Source of the DNA: Candidatus Rokuibacteriota bacterium
Lineage (GTDB): Bacteria > Methylomirabilota > Methylomirabilia > Rokubacteriales > CSP1-6
DNA length: 53,505 bases
Direction: 5' to 3'
NCBI GenBank assembly: GCA_003221635.1
Contig: QHSR01000245.1
Coordinates: 28,814-82,318, forward strand
The notes below the pieces were generated by a model, which saw only the letters and a program-made list of their open reading frames with translations, had not been told where the DNA came from and did no database searches. The position numbers and the translations under genes were made by a program. Positions 26,470-34,910 of this stretch are shown here, in pieces; positions within the stretch are counted from its first letter, which is position 1; every line of letters begins with the position of its first letter.

Positions 26470-26635
26470 TGGGGAAATTCCTCCGATGAGGAAGGAGCAA
26501 CTCCGATGCCACCCGAGGTGGCAGGCCATGTCCGTGATCTTCAGGGGAAGAGCCGACGCCTCGACGTGACGTTGCTCAGGCAGGCGGCACTGTGGGATGT
26601 GCTGCCGCGAAAATCAGCACGGTCTCGAGTATGTT

Positions 26636-27370
26636 CTACATCGAGCTCAAGAGCCGACCGAATCCGCTGATCGACTCACGCACGCCGGCCAGGCGAAGCG
26701 CCCGCCAGAGCGAGGCCTGGTTCGACGAAACGACGGGCTTGCCCAGGTCTCGCTCGAGCACCTCGAGGACGCCGATGGTCGGGAGCCCGGTGCCGCTCAG
26801 AAGGACGGCGTCGGCGTCCGGCGCGTCGGCCTCGCGGGCGAGCCGGTAGGCGCGCTCTTCGCTTTCGTCGTAGATGTTCTCGACGCCGGCGAGCCGCCGA
26901 TAACCGACGATCTCGAACCCGGCCGCCTCCCAGTAGGCTCTCCCGAGCGCGCTGATCGACTCCGGATACGGAGTCCCGAGGGCGAGCTTCTTGACGCGCA
27001 GGTGGTGGAGCGCCGCCAGGATCGCCTGGGCCGCGGTGAGGGCGCGGGTGCCCGTGAGCGACGCGATGCGATCCGAAAGGGTCTGCTCCCCCTTGAACCC
27101 GTTGGCGTAGCTCGCCGCGGTGAACGCGAGCACCACGACCGCCGGGTTCACGGCCGCGAGCGTCCCCGCCGGCCCGGGGAGAGACTCGACGTAGGCGCGC
27201 GTCCTGTCCTCCATCCCCGCGGGTGCGCCGGGCGCGCTGGCGGATGCGGCCGAATCGAGGCGGGCGAAGTGGATGGACACGCCGGCGGGCACCATGCGAT
27301 AGAACTCCGGCTCGACCGTGGGATTCCCGGGGGGCACGAGCACGCCGATACGAGTTCGCCAGCCGAGCAT
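26636..27370 (-). CDS. maleate isomerase / arylmalonate decarboxylase-like (Asp/Glu racemase superfamily)
   Basis: RIGVLVPPGNPTVEPEFYRMVPAGVSIHFARL, LGTPYPESI, PVVSSNQASLWRALRLAGV. Confidence 0.83.
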   Translation of the reverse strand: MLGWRTRIGVLVPPGNPTVEPEFYRMVPAGVSIHFARLDSAASASAPGAPAGMEDRTRAYVESLPGPAGTLAAVNPAVVVLAFTAASYANGFKGEQTLSDRIASLTGTRALTAAQAILAALHHLRVKKLALGTPYPESISALGRAYWEAAGFEIVGYRRLAGVENIYDESEERAYRLAREADAPDADAVLLSGTGLPTIGVLEVLERDLGKPVVSSNQASLWRALRLAGVRESISGFGRLLSSM

Positions 27371-27492
27371 CGTCGCACGTCATACTCGCCCAACACTGCC
27401 CCAACCGCTAGTGCTCATCGAGCGCATCTCCCCCCGGGGTGCCACCTTAATCATTGTTTGTAGCCGGTTGGCGCGCACGCTATTTCTTGATA

Positions 27493-28857
27493 GTGGGATG
27501 TGTTCGGCCCTGGGCGCAGACGCTCAGCGCCCTCGGCCTCCTTGCCCTCCTCGCCGCCTGCGGGATGTCGCACGGAGCTCGCGCGGCGCTCGACGCGGGA
27601 CTGCAGGCAAAGGAGCAGGGCGCCCTCCGCGAGGCCCTGGAGCACTTCCGCAACGCCACGAGGCTCGCTCCGGACTCGGCCGAGATACAGCTGGCGCTGG
27701 GCGAGGCCGCGGACGTCCTCGGCGAATTCGACGAAGCGCTGGCCGCCTACCAGGTGGCGGCTCGGCGGGCCCCCTCGACGACGACCTGGCTTCGTCTGGG
27801 CGAGATGGCCGACCGGATGGGGCACGTGGACCTGGCGATCCAGTCGCTCGAGGGAGCGTACGGCCCGTGGCGCGAGCACGCCTGGAGCGGGCTCAAGGTC
27901 GGCGCGCGAACGTTCACCGCGTGCGCGCCGAGGGCCTGGCCGAACATCTCGGCGCTGTGGGCCAAGTGCGTGCCCACGGCCGTGCAGACCGGGCACGGCT
28001 ACTTCCACGCATCCCGCGAGCGAGTCCCTGAATACGTCTTCCGCATCCTGGTGGAGGCCGGGCAGCGCGAGAGAGCCGTCGCGCTCGCGCGAGAGCGCGG
28101 ATGGCTCCGGGACGGCGCGGACTACTGTCGAGCGCTCGACCTGCTGCCGGTGTCCGGAGAGACGACGGGCCTGCTCGCGATGCTGCTGCAGCCCGACCGC
28201 GCCGACTGCCTGGTGGGGCTCGGCGCGGAGATCGCCGACGACGGGCTCGCGCGCCTGGGACGGCTGGTCTTGCTTGACAGGGTCCAGAACTCCTCGCGAC
28301 TCGAGGCCCGCACGCGGGCGGAGTGGGTGCTGCGCCATCGCCTGCCGGACCACCAGATTCCCAAGCTCGCCGAGTCGCTCAACGTGACCGGCTGGCGGCT
28401 GCAGAACCGTCTGCGGCAGCCGGCCGAGGCGCTCGAGGTGTACAAGAAAGCGATCGCCGCCGATCCCGCCTTCTCGTGGCCGTATCACAACATCGGCCGG
28501 CTCTACATGAGCCAGAAAGACGACGAGCAGGCGCTGGCCTGGCTCGCGAAGGCGCTCGAGGTCAACCCGAATCACCTGCGAGCCCAGTTCAACCTGGGTG
28601 TCGCCGCCGCCCGGCTCAACCGATACGACGAGGCGCTCGGGGCCTACAGCCGGGCGCTGGTGATGAACCCGGCGGACGCCGACGCCTACGCGAACCTCGG
28701 CTGGATCCTCCTCAAGGTCGGCCGGCAGACGGAAGGCCTGCGCGCGCTTCAAGTCGCGGTGCGCCTCGATCCGAACCTCGAGCAGGAACGGAACTACCTC
28801 GACGCACAGTTCGGGCGCGACGCCCGGCGGGGCCCGACGCCATTCAGCGTCCAATGA
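27493..28857 (+). CDS. TPR-repeat lipoprotein
   Basis: TQTLSALGLLALLAAC lipobox-like N-terminus, multiple TPRs (SWPYHNIGRLYMSQKDDEQALAWLAKALEVNPNH). Start uncertain: GTG 27493 versus TTG 27454. Confidence 0.8.
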   Translation: MGCVRPWAQTLSALGLLALLAACGMSHGARAALDAGLQAKEQGALREALEHFRNATRLAPDSAEIQLALGEAADVLGEFDEALAAYQVAARRAPSTTTWLRLGEMADRMGHVDLAIQSLEGAYGPWREHAWSGLKVGARTFTACAPRAWPNISALWAKCVPTAVQTGHGYFHASRERVPEYVFRILVEAGQRERAVALARERGWLRDGADYCRALDLLPVSGETTGLLAMLLQPDRADCLVGLGAEIADDGLARLGRLVLLDRVQNSSRLEARTRAEWVLRHRLPDHQIPKLAESLNVTGWRLQNRLRQPAEALEVYKKAIAADPAFSWPYHNIGRLYMSQKDDEQALAWLAKALEVNPNHLRAQFNLGVAAARLNRYDEALGAYSRALVMNPADADAYANLGWILLKVGRQTEGLRALQVAVRLDPNLEQERNYLDAQFGRDARRGPTPFSVQ

Positions 28858-30221
28858 GGTCTCGAGCCATGAAAGCCCTCGTGTCAGCCGTCGCCCTGGT
28901 ACTCTGCACCGCCCTTCTCGCGATTGCCCAGGAGCGACCGGCGCCGCTGGCGAGCGATCTGGACCGCGCCCAGGCGGCGTTCAAGGCCGGCCGCCACACC
29001 GAGGCGCTGGCCCTGGCCCGCCGGGCAGCCGACGCCGCGCCCACGTCGGTGCGGGCGTTGAACGCGCGCGCCGGCATGGCCGAGTTCATGGGCGAGTTCG
29101 ACGAGGCGCGGACCTTTCACGATCGGGCCGGGGCGCTGGCGCCCGACGATCCCGATACCATCGACCGCACGGCGTCGTTCGCGGTGCGCATGGGCGAGTA
29201 CGATCGGGCCCTCGCCCAGCTCGACCGCCTGCTGGCCCTGCATCCGCGTCACGTGCGCTGGCTCTTTCAGTGGGCGCCAACCAGCCTCCAGGCGCCGCTC
29301 CTGCGCGATCACCCGTCGCTCGAGCGGATCGTGCAGATCAAGCTCGACATCTTGACCGAAAAGGGCGACCTCGACCAGGCCCGGCGGATGGCACGCGCCT
29401 ACGCGATCGTGCAGCCCGGCCAGAACTACTGCGACCAGGCGCGCGAAAGGTCGCGCGCGGGCGCCGAGCGCGACGAGATCTTCAAGGCGTTCCGGCTCGC
29501 CACGCTGGGGCAGCCCGACGCCGCGGACTGCATCTGGTGGTACGGCCAGTGGCTCTCGGACGAGGGGTACGTGCGGCTCGGGCGGCTCATGGTCATCGAG
29601 GGCACGCGCGTCACCCCCTCGGCCGCGAACAAGGAGGGCGGCGCGCGCTACGTCCGTATTCGCCTCGGTGGCAACCGTGAGGTTCCAAAGCGCGCGGAGC
29701 AGCTCTTCCTCATCGCCCGCCAGCGCTATCTGCGCGACGGCGACGTCGACGGCGCGGCGCGGCTGTTCGACGAGTCGATCCGCCTGGCGCCGGCGTTCGC
29801 GCGTCCGTACAACTACCGCGCGCTGATCGCCGCCGACCTGGGCGACCGCGAGGGGGCCCTGGCCTGGCTCCAGCGCGCCCTGCAGGCCGATCCCGACTCG
29901 TGGCGGACCCACCGCAACCTCGGCAGGCTCTTCGAGACGCTCGAGCGCTATCCCGAGGCGGAGATGCACCTGAGAAGGACTGTCCAGCTCTTCGGCGACG
30001 ACGCCGGCGGACGCCTGGCGCTCGCGCGCGTGCTGTACGCGCAGGGCAAGTACGACGATTTCGCTAAGGAGGCACGCGCCGCCGTCGCCTTCCTCGCCAA
30101 CTGGCGGGCTCCGGTGCCCGAGGTGCGCGACTTTCTCGCGAAGTTCGATCGCTGGGGACCGGGCGCGGCGCTGCCGCCGGCGCCCGACCCACACGTCATC
30201 ATGGGTTGGAACTATGACTGA
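28854..30221 (+). CDS. exported TPR-repeat protein, paralog of the preceding gene
   Basis: Signal MKALVSAVALVLCTALLAIAQE, TPRs. Shares NYC...ADC...SDEGYVRLGRLMVI with DYC...ADC...ADDGLARLGRLVLL upstream. ATG 28854 (ATGA) or 28869. Confidence 0.82.
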   Translation: MRSRAMKALVSAVALVLCTALLAIAQERPAPLASDLDRAQAAFKAGRHTEALALARRAADAAPTSVRALNARAGMAEFMGEFDEARTFHDRAGALAPDDPDTIDRTASFAVRMGEYDRALAQLDRLLALHPRHVRWLFQWAPTSLQAPLLRDHPSLERIVQIKLDILTEKGDLDQARRMARAYAIVQPGQNYCDQARERSRAGAERDEIFKAFRLATLGQPDAADCIWWYGQWLSDEGYVRLGRLMVIEGTRVTPSAANKEGGARYVRIRLGGNREVPKRAEQLFLIARQRYLRDGDVDGAARLFDESIRLAPAFARPYNYRALIAADLGDREGALAWLQRALQADPDSWRTHRNLGRLFETLERYPEAEMHLRRTVQLFGDDAGGRLALARVLYAQGKYDDFAKEARAAVAFLANWRAPVPEVRDFLAKFDRWGPGAALPPAPDPHVIMGWNYD

Positions 30222-31347
30222 CCGTATCGCGGTTGTCCTGCTGCTGAGCGTGGCGCTCGCTCTCGCACCGGCAACGATCTATGCCGGGACGTACCACTGG
30301 GTCGACGAGCAGGGCACCGTCACCTACTCCGATCGCCCGCCGCAGCCTGAGCAGACGCGAGCGCCGGCGCCGGAGGCCAGCCCGGCGCCCGAGGTGAAGG
30401 CGCCCGACGCCAAACCCGACACCAGCCCGGCGCCCGAAGTGAAGGCGCCCGACACCAAGCCGGCGCCCGAGGCGAAGGCGCCCGACGTCCGGCCGGCGCT
30501 CGGTGCGAAGTCGCGTGACGTGAAGGCGTTCGCGCCGCCGGCCGCGATCGCGAAGACTGGCCCGACGAAGGTGGACGAGCTGCTGGAGCTGTCCGGCGCG
30601 CGGACTCAGCTCGTGGGCCTCCTGAGCGGGATCGCCGGCCAGCTACGGCCGGCCCGCGGACAGATGAGTGCCAAGGACCAGGCCGCAGTCGATCGGATTC
30701 TGCGACAGGCGCTCCGCCACGAGGCGGTCTACACGCTCGTGCGCGACGCGTTTCTTCTCCAGGTCGACCGCACGAACCTCGAAGCGACGGCCGCGTGGCT
30801 GCGCTCGCCTCTGGCGCGCAAGATCGTCGCCCTCGAGATCGCCTCCTCGGAGCCGGGTACGGAGCAGAAAGTCGCCGCCTACGCCGCCGCCATCAAGACG
30901 AACCCGCCGCCGGAGCACCGCGTCGAGCTGCTCCAGCGGCTGGACTGGGCGACGGCCGCCAGCGAGATCTCGGCCGATCTCGCCGCCGCAGTCTCACGCG
31001 GCATCACGACGGCCGTGTCCGCGGCCGGACCGGCCGAGCAACGGCTGCGGCCGGGCCAGATCGAGGACCGTGTTGCGCAGGTGCGGGCGCAGGCGAGCGA
31101 AGTCCTGCGCGAGCCGCACGGGGCGGCGACGCTGTACACGTACCGCGAGCTCGAGGACGACGAGCTGACGGCGTACGTCCTCTTCTCGGGGTCGGAAGCG
31201 GGACGCTGGTACAACACCGCCATGCGCAAGGCGATGGTGAATGCCCTGGGCAAAGCGGTGGAGCAGACGGCTGCCGAGCTGGTGCGCGCCGTGCCGCTCG
31301 ACCGCTGGGCGCGCGCCGCGACGCCGGCGCCGCAGCAGGTGAAGTGA
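30214..31347 (+). CDS. DUF4124-like N-terminal domain protein with Pro/Ala/Lys repeat linker
   Basis: Signal peptide then GTYHWVDEQGTVTYSDRPP (DUF4124 signature), SPAPEVKAPDAKPD repeat linker. Overlaps the upstream gene. Confidence 0.75.
   Translation: MTDRIAVVLLLSVALALAPATIYAGTYHWVDEQGTVTYSDRPPQPEQTRAPAPEASPAPEVKAPDAKPDTSPAPEVKAPDTKPAPEAKAPDVRPALGAKSRDVKAFAPPAAIAKTGPTKVDELLELSGARTQLVGLLSGIAGQLRPARGQMSAKDQAAVDRILRQALRHEAVYTLVRDAFLLQVDRTNLEATAAWLRSPLARKIVALEIASSEPGTEQKVAAYAAAIKTNPPPEHRVELLQRLDWATAASEISADLAAAVSRGITTAVSAAGPAEQRLRPGQIEDRVAQVRAQASEVLREPHGAATLYTYRELEDDELTAYVLFSGSEAGRWYNTAMRKAMVNALGKAVEQTAAELVRAVPLDRWARAATPAPQQVK
30379..30501 (+). repeat. intragenic degenerate repeat encoding APEVKAPD(A/T)KP units
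   Basis: ggcgcccgaggtgaaggcgcccgac recurs with small changes about three times. Confidence 0.7.
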
Positions 31348-32648
31348 TGGCCGCCGCGTGCCCTCGCTGCAGCGCGCCGGCCGTCGAGCGCGACAAGTGC
31401 GCGCAGTGCGGCGTCGTCGCCTCCGTGTACGCTGCGGCCCTCGAGAAGATGCGACGCCCCCCGGCGCCGCCGGGCCCCGGGCCCACCGTGGCGGACGCAC
31501 CTGTCCCGGCTCGGGCGGACACACCTCGGGCAGCCACTCCCGCCGCGGCGCGGCCGGCCGAGATGCGTCCACCCGCGCCTCAGGCGGCCGCACCTCGGGC
31601 AAACACGCCCACGTGGGGCGTGGCGGTAGCGTCCGCAGCGCCGCGACCGGCCACGAACGGGTCCACACCGGCGCCGACCGCTGCATCCGCGCTCGCAATG
31701 ATGGCTCCGAGCCAGACCCGGATGCTCACGTTCCATGGCGCGGGGGGCACCCTGTTCGGCATCTACGTCGTGAACGTCCTGCTGACGATCGCCACCCTGG
31801 GCTGGTATCGATTCTGGGGCAAGGTCAAGGTGCGCCGCTTCATGCTGAGCCAGACCGGGTTCGAGGGCGACCGCTTCGCCTATCACGGCACGGGCAAGGA
31901 GCTGCTGCTCGGGTTCTTCAAGGCCGCCATGTTCGTGGGCCTGCCGATCACGCTGCTGGGCATCGCGGCGGAGCTCTCTCACGACAAGATGATCCACGGT
32001 GTCACCCGGTTCTTCACCTCGTCTCTCGTCTTCTTTTTCATCCCCATCGCGATGGTCGGGGCGCGACGTTACCGCCTGAGCCGCACCTCGTGGCGCGGAA
32101 TCCGCTTCTCGTTCCGCGGCCGGGCGTCGGCGTTCACCAAGATCTTCGTGCGGGGATCGCTGCTGAGCATGCTGACGCTCTCGCTCTACTACCCCTTTTT
32201 CCAGGCGCGACAGCAGCACTTCATGGTCTCGCATTCGCACTTCGGCCGCCGGCCGTTCCGATTCGACGGACGTGGGCGCGATCTCTTCGGCCCCTACGTG
32301 CTGACCGTGCTCCTGTTCCTACCGACCCTCGGCCTCTACACGTTCTGGTTCCAGGCGAAGAAGACCCGCTACTTCTGGGAGCACACCTATTTCGAGACCG
32401 CGCGGTTCCGGTGTACCGTCACTGGCCGGCAGCTCATGAACCTCACGATCGGCAATCTGGTATGGCTCGTGGTCACCCTGGGACTCGCGTGGCCGTGGGT
32501 GCTCGTGCGCAACGCGCGATTCGCGTTCGCGTATCTCAACATCGACGGCTCGCTCGACCTGGCCGGGATCGTCCAGGAACCCCAGCTCGCCACGGCCACG
32601 GGGGACGCGCTCTCCAGCCTCCTCGGCGCCGACGTCGACTTCGCGTAG
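31347..32648 (+). CDS. zinc-ribbon plus YjgN/DUF898-like multi-pass membrane protein
   Basis: CPRCSAPAVERDKCAQCGVV ribbon, Pro/Ala linker, then two units of TFHGxGxxLFGIYVVNVLLTIATLGWYRFWGKVKVRRF / RFDGRGRDLFGPYVLTVLLFLPTLGLYTFWFQAKKTRYF. Confidence 0.85.
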   Translation: MAAACPRCSAPAVERDKCAQCGVVASVYAAALEKMRRPPAPPGPGPTVADAPVPARADTPRAATPAAARPAEMRPPAPQAAAPRANTPTWGVAVASAAPRPATNGSTPAPTAASALAMMAPSQTRMLTFHGAGGTLFGIYVVNVLLTIATLGWYRFWGKVKVRRFMLSQTGFEGDRFAYHGTGKELLLGFFKAAMFVGLPITLLGIAAELSHDKMIHGVTRFFTSSLVFFFIPIAMVGARRYRLSRTSWRGIRFSFRGRASAFTKIFVRGSLLSMLTLSLYYPFFQARQQHFMVSHSHFGRRPFRFDGRGRDLFGPYVLTVLLFLPTLGLYTFWFQAKKTRYFWEHTYFETARFRCTVTGRQLMNLTIGNLVWLVVTLGLAWPWVLVRNARFAFAYLNIDGSLDLAGIVQEPQLATATGDALSSLLGADVDFA

Positions 32649-32658
32649 CGCCTGCCCG

Positions 32659-33759
32659 ATGCCCGGCGCGTTCACGGGCCACTACCTCGACGGCCGCAGC
32701 GCGGCGCGCCCGCAGGCGTCGATCCGCCTGATGCCGACCGGGATCGAGATCACGCTCGAGGGCGGCGGCCGCCTGTGGTGGCCGCTCAGGGAGGTACGCC
32801 AGACGCAGGGTTTCTACGCTGGCGAGCAGATCCGCCTCGAGCGCGGCGGACCGCTCGCCGAGACTCTCCTCGTCGACGATCCCACCTTCCTCGGGGCGCT
32901 GCACGACGCCGCGCCGGCCTTCGGGCGGCGCTTCCACGATCCGCGCCGGCGGCGCGCGCGGGTGCTGCTCACGATCGTGGCCGCCGTCACTGCCGTCGCC
33001 GCGGGCGCGGTCATGTACGTGTGGGCGATCCCCGCGGCGGCGGGCCTGGTCGCCGGCCGCGTGCCCGTGTCATGGGAGGAGCGGCTCGGACAGGCGGCCG
33101 TGGACCAGTTCACGGCCTCGAAGCCGCGCTGCGTCGACCCCGAGCGCGAAGCGGCCATCGGCGCGATCGTCAAGAGGCTGCTGGAGCCAGTGGCCCGGGT
33201 CCCCTACACGTTCCGCGTGACGGTGCTCGACGATCGGACGGTCAACGCGTTCGCCGTCCCCGGCGGCCAGATCATCCTCCTCCGGGGGCTCGTCGAGCGC
33301 GCGCGGACGCCGGAGGAGCTGGCCGGAGTGCTCGCGCACGAGATCCAGCACGTGCTGCATCGCCACGCGACGCGTCTTCTGCTGCAGCACGCCTCGACCG
33401 GCCTCCTGCTGGTCGCGATCTCGGGCGACCTCACGGGCGTGATGGCCTACGGCATCGAAAGCGCGCGTGTGCTGGGCACCCTGAGCTACAGCCGTCAGCT
33501 CGAGAGCGAGGCGGACATGGAAGGGCTGCGCATGCTGCTGGCCGCAGATGTCGATCCACGGGGGATGATCGCCTTCTTCGAGACGGTGCGTAGCGGAGAG
33601 AACGGGCTGCCAGCCGCGGCACGCTACCTCGCTTCCCACCCGCCCGCCGCGGACCGGATCGAGAGCCTCAAGCGTCTGGCGGCATCGATTCCGCACCGAT
33701 CCCGGCCGCTGCTGCCGGACCGGGACTGGAACGACCTCAGGCGGATCTGCAGCGGCTAG
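32659..33759 (+). CDS. M48-family metallopeptidase, membrane-anchored
   Basis: VLAHEIQHVLHRHATR (HExxH), VNAFAVPGGQIILLRGL, YSRQLESEADMEGLRML, SHPPAADRI. Confidence 0.9.
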   Translation: MPGAFTGHYLDGRSAARPQASIRLMPTGIEITLEGGGRLWWPLREVRQTQGFYAGEQIRLERGGPLAETLLVDDPTFLGALHDAAPAFGRRFHDPRRRRARVLLTIVAAVTAVAAGAVMYVWAIPAAAGLVAGRVPVSWEERLGQAAVDQFTASKPRCVDPEREAAIGAIVKRLLEPVARVPYTFRVTVLDDRTVNAFAVPGGQIILLRGLVERARTPEELAGVLAHEIQHVLHRHATRLLLQHASTGLLLVAISGDLTGVMAYGIESARVLGTLSYSRQLESEADMEGLRMLLAADVDPRGMIAFFETVRSGENGLPAAARYLASHPPAADRIESLKRLAASIPHRSRPLLPDRDWNDLRRICSG

Positions 33760-33826
33760 GAGCGCGGGAGATCGAGGAGAGCGTCACGGGTTCCCCGGGG
33801 CGTTTCGAGCCGCTCTGGGGGGCTTG

Positions 33827-33844
33827 GGGCCCCTTTCGGGGCCC
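33827..33844. terminator. hairpin GGGCCCC-TTTC-GGGGCCC between convergent genes
   Basis: 7-bp perfect stem with 4-nt loop. No U-tract. Confidence 0.5.
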
Positions 33845-33862
33845 AGTTAAACTAGGAACCGC

Positions 33863-34801
33863 TCAGCGGCGAGGGGCGTCGCCGAGGGCCACGACGACGA
33901 GGGAGCCGTCGGCGTCGACCGGACGGACGCCCCGTCCATACCCCGCAACGTGGTCGCAGAGCCAGCCGACGCAGGGCGTGCCGGGGTTGACCTCGCTCTT
34001 GATCGCGGCCCACTCCTCGGCCGCTGCGCGGCCGAGCGCCCGGTGGCGCGCGCTCGATTCGATCACGAGGACCAGCCGGGCACCGTCACCCTCGAGCCGC
34101 TTGAGGGCCGTCCGCGTCGCATCGACCGACGCCTGGATGAGGGTCTCGGGGTCCGGCGCCGAGCGCGCCTCGAAGCCTTCGGCGTAACCGAGTCCCGTCG
34201 AGTAGGCGGCCTCCAAGCACGCGGCACTGGCGAGCGGCTCGCTAGACGAGGCGCCGTACACCACCGGCGACGAGAGGACGCTGCAGACCGTCCGCATCTT
34301 GGGCCCCATCAGAACGCGCCACGGCTGCAGGAAGGCCTCCGCGGGCGTCCCAAAGCCAGGCTTCACGAACGCGAGGCCGAGGCCCCGTGGGTACCGCATC
34401 CGGAACGGCCAGCCTGCGAGGATGAGCCGTGCCGCCCCCTGCCCCGCCTCGGTCAGATCACGGCCGCCCGCGGCGGCGACCCCGCTCACGGCCCCTTCCC
34501 CGTTGGTGAGGCAGACGACGAGTGCCCCGGCCGTCACGGCGCCGTTGTGAGTGAGGATCGCCGAGGTAGCGCCTCCGGCGACGCCGACGGGACCGAGCAC
34601 GCCCCGGATCATCGGGACCACGTCCTGGGCGGGCACGCCTGCGGTGACGAGGAGCACGAGATCAGGTGCGGTGCCGTGGAGCCCCGAGCGCGCCATCGCG
34701 GTCGCGCGCACGGCGGCCCAGATCGCGTCCTGGTGCGAGGCGAAGCCTATACCGATCTTGAGAGTCTTCGACTCGGTTTCGACGGGGATGCTCGCGTACA
34801 T
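33863..34801 (-). CDS. FIST N/C-domain protein
   Basis: DLVLLVTAGVPAQDVVPMIRGVLGPVGVAGGATSAILTHNGAVTAGALVV, GDGARLVLVIESSARHRALG, VNPGTPCVGWLCDHVAGYG. Start ATG 34801 (or 34831). Confidence 0.72.
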   Translation of the reverse strand: MYASIPVETESKTLKIGIGFASHQDAIWAAVRATAMARSGLHGTAPDLVLLVTAGVPAQDVVPMIRGVLGPVGVAGGATSAILTHNGAVTAGALVVCLTNGEGAVSGVAAAGGRDLTEAGQGAARLILAGWPFRMRYPRGLGLAFVKPGFGTPAEAFLQPWRVLMGPKMRTVCSVLSSPVVYGASSSEPLASAACLEAAYSTGLGYAEGFEARSAPDPETLIQASVDATRTALKRLEGDGARLVLVIESSARHRALGRAAAEEWAAIKSEVNPGTPCVGWLCDHVAGYGRGVRPVDADGSLVVVALGDAPRR

Positions 34802-34910
34802 AGTTCCGAGCGTCTGCAGCCGGGGTGCCAACCGGAAGGGGCTGAAAGATCAGGGGCTTTCTTCATCGATTGACGGCGGTGGGTGTCAGTTCGGCAACAG
34901 GTGTGCCTTT

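Noticed and set aside
27451-28854. 467-aa minus-strand ORF exactly antisense to the TPR gene
   Set aside because: The plus strand has a clear lipobox and TPRs. The minus ORF is a shadow.
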